In this document: positions 13,196-15,361 of the stretch, in pieces
How positions within the stretch are numbered: the stretch's first letter is position 1
Layout of the letters: every line of letters starts with the position of its first letter
Assembly (NCBI GenBank): GCA_003022905.1
Contig: PXSE01000031.1
Span: 1 to 15,361 of the forward strand
Direction of reading: 5' to 3'
Length of the DNA: 15,361 nt
Source of the DNA: Halobacteriales archaeon QS_9_68_42
GTDB lineage: Archaea > Halobacteriota > Halobacteria > Halobacteriales > Haloarculaceae
The notes under the pieces: model-generated
What the model saw: the letters and a program-made list of their open reading frames with translations, nothing else
The model's database searches: none
What the model was told of the DNA's origin: nothing
Made by a program: the position numbers and the translations under genes

Positions 13196-13296
13196 CCCCC
13201 CCCCCGAAATCCCACCCCCCCCCCCCACCCACCCCCCGATTCCACCCTCTCTCCGCCCTGAATTCCCCTTTACTTTCCATTCTTCCGTTACTTTAC
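13196..13296. repeat. Polypyrimidine tract with C10 and C12 homopolymers
   Basis: The plus strand is almost all C and T for about 100 bases, with C10 at 13196-13205, C12 at 13215-13226 and C6 at 13232-13237. The complementary strand carries at least four G-runs close together and could form a G-quadruplex. The tract lies in the 3' untranslated region of the minus-strand gene ending at 13305, before the hairpin. It has no coding potential. Confidence 0.8.
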
Positions 13297-13304
13297 CGCC
13301 GGGT

Positions 13305-13589
13305 TCACCGCCACGGGAGCGGCGTCTGCTCGCCCGGTAACTCCCTCTCATTGCCGCGCAGGTGGCTTCGCCGCGCCAGCAGGTAGCCGTCGGCGGGGCC
13401 GTCGTCCAGCGGGTGAGCGTCCTGTATCCAGAGGGTGCGGCCCTGCGGGGCGACCTCGCGGGCCCACTCGCGGGCCAGCGCCTTCGAGTCGAAAACGCGG
13501 TGGCGGCCGTTCGCCGCCACCCACTCGCCGGCGGCGGCGCTGGCCCGGCGGGCCGAGGGCTTCACTGCGACGACGTAGCGGTCGCCCAT
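13305..13589 (-). CDS. Conserved small haloarchaeal protein, unknown function
   Basis: This 94-residue protein starts at ATG 13587-13589 (MGDRYVVAVKPSARR). It has a central stretch with EWVAANGRHRVFDSKALAREWARE and then TLWIQDAHPLDDGPADGYLLARR. This resembles small basic/acidic proteins I recall as widespread in haloarchaea, with the same RYVVAV start, FDSKA.AREWA helix and WIQDA..DD..DGYL end; they have no assigned function. The gene is divergent from the bifunctional-nuclease-family gene across 60 bp, with TATA-like sequences for both in one AT-rich patch. Downstream lie the polypyrimidine tract and a terminator-like hairpin. Confidence 0.75.
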   Translation of the reverse strand: MGDRYVVAVKPSARRASAAAGEWVAANGRHRVFDSKALAREWAREVAPQGRTLWIQDAHPLDDGPADGYLLARRSHLRGNERELPGEQTPLPWR

Positions 13590-13608
13590 GCCGGGTGCTG
13601 TGTGTGGT

Positions 13609-13621
13609 TACGCGAAAAGCT
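13609..13621. promoter_or_regulatory. Shared divergent promoter patch
   Basis: CGCGAAAAGCTTT is the only AT-rich patch in the 60-bp divergent gap. On the minus strand CTTTTCGCG lies about 25 bases before ATG 13589; on the plus strand AAAAGCTT lies about 30 bases before ATG 13650. Both genes may use overlapping TATA boxes, which would make their initiation mutually exclusive or coordinated. Confidence 0.45.
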
Positions 13622-13649
13622 TTGGTGCCGGCCCCGACAACGATACCCG

Positions 13650-14087
13650 ATGACAAACGAGGCGAGCGTCCAGGGCCTCGGTATCAGCGTCGACGACGGC
13701 GGCGAAGAGGGCGCGCCGGTCGTAGTACTCCGGGCGCGCGAGGAGGCGCTGCCCATCTTCATCAGCGCCGACCAGGCCAAGTCCATCTCCCACGCCCTCG
13801 AGGAGCGGCCCTTCGAGCGGCCGCTGACCCACGACCTCTTCGTGGAGATGCTCACGGAGTTCGGCGGCGCCATCGACCGAATTCGCATCGACGGCCTCTC
13901 GGAGAACACCTTCCTGGCGAAGATAGACGCCGAACGCTACGCCGGTGGCGAGCGGACCAACGTCACTCTCGACGCCCGGCCGAGCGACGCCATCGCCGTC
14001 GCACTGCGGGTGGACTGCCCGATACTCGTCTCCGACGAGGTGCTCGACGAAGCCGGACAGCCGCCCGAGGAGTTCGAGGTCGGGTAG
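13650..14087 (+). CDS. Bifunctional nuclease (BFN/DUF151) family protein
   Basis: This 145-residue protein starts at ATG 13650. It has the BFN fold pattern: VVVLRAREEALPIFISADQAKSI (about residues 24-46), then a helix ending in ERPFERPLTHDLFVEML, a strand pair IDRIRIDGLSENTFLAKI, and the hallmark LDARPSDAIAVALRVDCPI (about 104-122). Members of this family are reported to have DNase and RNase activity in plants, and the Thermotoga structure is known, but the archaeal role is unproven. Length is normal for archaeal members. It is divergent from the small conserved gene and convergent with the SCP2-like gene, with the two stop codons directly abutting (TAG at 14085-14087, CTA at 14088-14090). 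Confidence 0.92.
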   Translation: MTNEASVQGLGISVDDGGEEGAPVVVLRAREEALPIFISADQAKSISHALEERPFERPLTHDLFVEMLTEFGGAIDRIRIDGLSENTFLAKIDAERYAGGERTNVTLDARPSDAIAVALRVDCPILVSDEVLDEAGQPPEEFEVG

Positions 14088-14792
14088 CTACAGGAACCCG
14101 AACGCCTGCACCGCCTGCCGGTGGGCGAACCGGTGGATAGAGGCCGGGTGCCGGACCGCCTCGTCGACGAGGACGCTGCCCGCCGACCGGGACCCCCTCT
14201 CGAAGAGGTGCGTCGTCTCCACCTCGCTTGCGACATCGCCCAGCAACTGGAACATCGTGACGTACTGAAGCCCCCGTAGCTGGTTGCCCTCGACCCTGAG
14301 GTCGCCGGTCAGGAGCGCCGACGCCGAGGGCCGACCGTCGATGACCTCCCGCCACGTCCCGTAGCTCCCCCGGACCGTGAAGTCGGGGTCGCGGCTCTCC
14401 GAGGCTGTCAGCACCTCGGCGTCCGCGCAGTCGCCGCCGTCTATCTCCAGGAGCGCGTGCAGCGCGCCGTCGACGACGTTGGTTTCTATCTGGGCGAGCA
14501 GGTTCCGGACCTCTTCGGGGAGGCCCTCCCGGGCGCGTTCGTCGACCGTCTCGGGCAACTCCGCCAGCGGCAGGTCCGCGAGGCCGCGCACCACCCCGTC
14601 GGGGACCCCCTCCAGCACGCCGCCGGGCAGGTCACCGACGGTCGTCTCCGCCAGCGGTAGTTCCTCAATAACGAGGTGGATGCTCCCGGCGAAGTCGAGG
14701 CCGACGCCCGACGAGAGGTCGTCCAGGGCGTCGCTCTCGTCGAGCAGTCGGGTGTACTCGTCCAGCCACCCCTCGGACGGATACAGGTGCAT
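14088..14792 (-). CDS. SCP2-like sterol/lipid carrier domain protein
   Basis: This 234-residue protein starts at ATG 14790-14792. It opens with YPSEGWLDEYTRLLDESD, the usual start of SCP2-type proteins in archaea, then FAGSIHLVIEELP. A middle insert rich in Leu/Pro/Glu (about residues 45-105) is less typical. The C-terminal half has TVRGSYGTWREVIDGR, DLRVEGNQLRGLQ and YVTMFQLLGDVA, matching the lipid-binding SCP2 half. Such proteins bind hydrophobic ligands, perhaps CoA esters or lipids; haloarchaea lack sterols, so the ligand is unknown. CTTATAAG at 14824-14831 is about 36 bases before the ATG and predicts a leader of about nine bases. It abuts the convergent BFN gene. Confidence 0.78.
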   Translation of the reverse strand: MHLYPSEGWLDEYTRLLDESDALDDLSSGVGLDFAGSIHLVIEELPLAETTVGDLPGGVLEGVPDGVVRGLADLPLAELPETVDERAREGLPEEVRNLLAQIETNVVDGALHALLEIDGGDCADAEVLTASESRDPDFTVRGSYGTWREVIDGRPSASALLTGDLRVEGNQLRGLQYVTMFQLLGDVASEVETTHLFERGSRSAGSVLVDEAVRHPASIHRFAHRQAVQAFGFL

Positions 14793-14823
14793 GGCTGATG
14801 TTAGTCATCTACACGGCCGACGG

Positions 14824-14831
14824 CTTATAAG
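14824..14831 (-). promoter_or_regulatory. TATA box for the SCP2-like gene
   Basis: CTTATAAG is a strong TATA-like sequence in GC-rich surroundings. Counting about 26 bases downstream on the minus strand gives a transcription start near 14801, about nine bases before the ATG. The box is itself palindromic. Confidence 0.6.
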
Positions 14832-14882
14832 TACGGCGGCGCTCCCGCTCACCGGTGGCCCGGCCCCGACTCGACCGCTTGC

Positions 14883-14947
14883 TCTCGCAGAGTTGCGAGG
14901 CGGATGCCCGCCGCTTCAGTCGTGTGAAGCTAACAACAGTAACTGTT
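14883..14947. other. Cluster of three short inverted repeats
   Basis: CTCGCA-GAGT-TGCGAG (14883-14898), GCTTCA-GTCGTG-TGAAGC (14913-14930) and AACAGT-A-ACTGTT (14935-14947) follow one another, with an AT-rich patch (CATATATTA) just beyond. They lie between the hydrolase stop codon and the promoter of the SCP2-like gene. They may be a terminator for the hydrolase or regulator sites. Confidence 0.45.
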
Positions 14948-14989
14948 CGGATCATATATTAGCGGAGCTGGTAACGGCGGCCGTTCCCC

Positions 14990-15361
14990 TCAATCTCCGA
15001 AGGCGTCCTCAAGCCGGGCCGCGGCGTCGGCAATGGCGGTCCGGCCCTCGTCGATGTGTTCGTAAAGGCTGCAGAAGCCGTGAATCTGGCCCTCGCAATG
15101 GAACCGCTCGGCGTCGAGTCCGGCAGACTCGAGGCGGTCGGCGTAGGCGGCGCCCTCGTCACGCAGGGGGTCGAAGCCGGCCGTCAGCACCGTCGCCGAC
15201 GGCAGTCCGGAGAGTTCGCGGGCCCGCAGTGGGAAGGCGTAGGCATTGGCCACGTCGGCCCAGCCGGCGAGGTACTGCTCGAGGTACCACTCGACGCTGT
15301 CCATCTCCAGGAAGTAGCCCGTCGCGTACTCGTCGTAGGAGTCGAACCAGCGGACCGACGG
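14990..15361 (-). CDS. Alpha/beta hydrolase, HSL/Aes type (C-terminal part)
   Basis: The gene runs off the right edge, so its start, the HGGG oxyanion motif and the nucleophile GxSxG are outside the window. The 123 visible residues match the C-terminal part of alpha/beta hydrolase fold-3 (hormone-sensitive-lipase-like) carboxylesterases. They include SATVLTAGFDPLRDEG with the catalytic Asp of FDPL, the strand-helix AAYADRLESAGLDAERFHCEG, and IHGFCSLYEHIDEG with the catalytic His of HGF. These enzymes hydrolyse short-chain acyl esters, usually in the cytoplasm. The internal ATG at 15304 is not the true start because the reading frame and the homologous sequence continue upstream to the edge. 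Confidence 0.85.
   Translation of the reverse strand, partial: PSVRWFDSYDEYATGYFLEMDSVEWYLEQYLAGWADVANAYAFPLRARELSGLPSATVLTAGFDPLRDEGAAYADRLESAGLDAERFHCEGQIHGFCSLYEHIDEGRTAIADAAARLEDAFGD

Noticed and set aside
14924..14962. Fourth copy of the 88-bp repeat
   Set aside because: Only the ACAGTAACTGTT portion resembles the arms; the CCGGTNCGACCG core and second arm are absent.

Overview
The window looks like chromosome of an extremely halophilic archaeon (class Halobacteria); the genus cannot be fixed from sequence alone. It is very GC-rich and its proteins are strongly acidic. It carries a halorhodopsin, Tat-type lipoprotein signals, a PGF-CTERM surface protein, a DUF58/MoxR locus, a class II tRNA-Ser without encoded CCA, and several genes with a TATA-like box about 26-30 nt before the start codon, as in leaderless haloarchaeal transcripts.

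Layout. (1) 1-3402: the end of an operon (tail of an unidentified gene, DUF58 protein, membrane protein) runs towards a convergent MoxR-type AAA+ ATPase and a small lipoprotein. Two co-oriented copies of an ~88-bp palindromic repeat bracket moxR. The MoxR protein appears to have an in-frame internal deletion that removes its arginine-finger segment. (2) 3556-8889: an HtrA-like Tat lipoprotein protease faces a two-gene operon of a COG1361-type exported protein and an MMPL/RND exporter. (3) 8890-10576: a non-coding stretch holds a C-terminal UspA remnant and a third repeat copy, followed by a SRPBCC protein and a halorhodopsin chloride pump. (4) 10730-13070: tRNA-Ser(CGA), then about 650 bp without a gene in which the tRNA 3' end recurs twice more, alternating with inverted T-arm copies; then a CARDB/PKD PGF-CTERM surface protein and a two-helix membrane protein converging on it. 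(5) 13071-15361: a G/C-homopolymer tract with a hairpin, a small conserved protein divergent from a bifunctional-nuclease-family protein, a SCP2-like protein, and the C-terminal part of an HSL-type alpha/beta hydrolase.

The genes fall into small independent modules: a chaperone-like MoxR/DUF58 system, envelope protease and exporter systems, light-driven chloride import, and surface decoration. The most unusual material is non-coding: the stop-codon-linked palindromic repeat family, the tRNA-derived array, and the polypyrimidine tract. The clearest coding oddity is the deletion in MoxR. No CRISPR array, intact transposase or integrase gene was seen.
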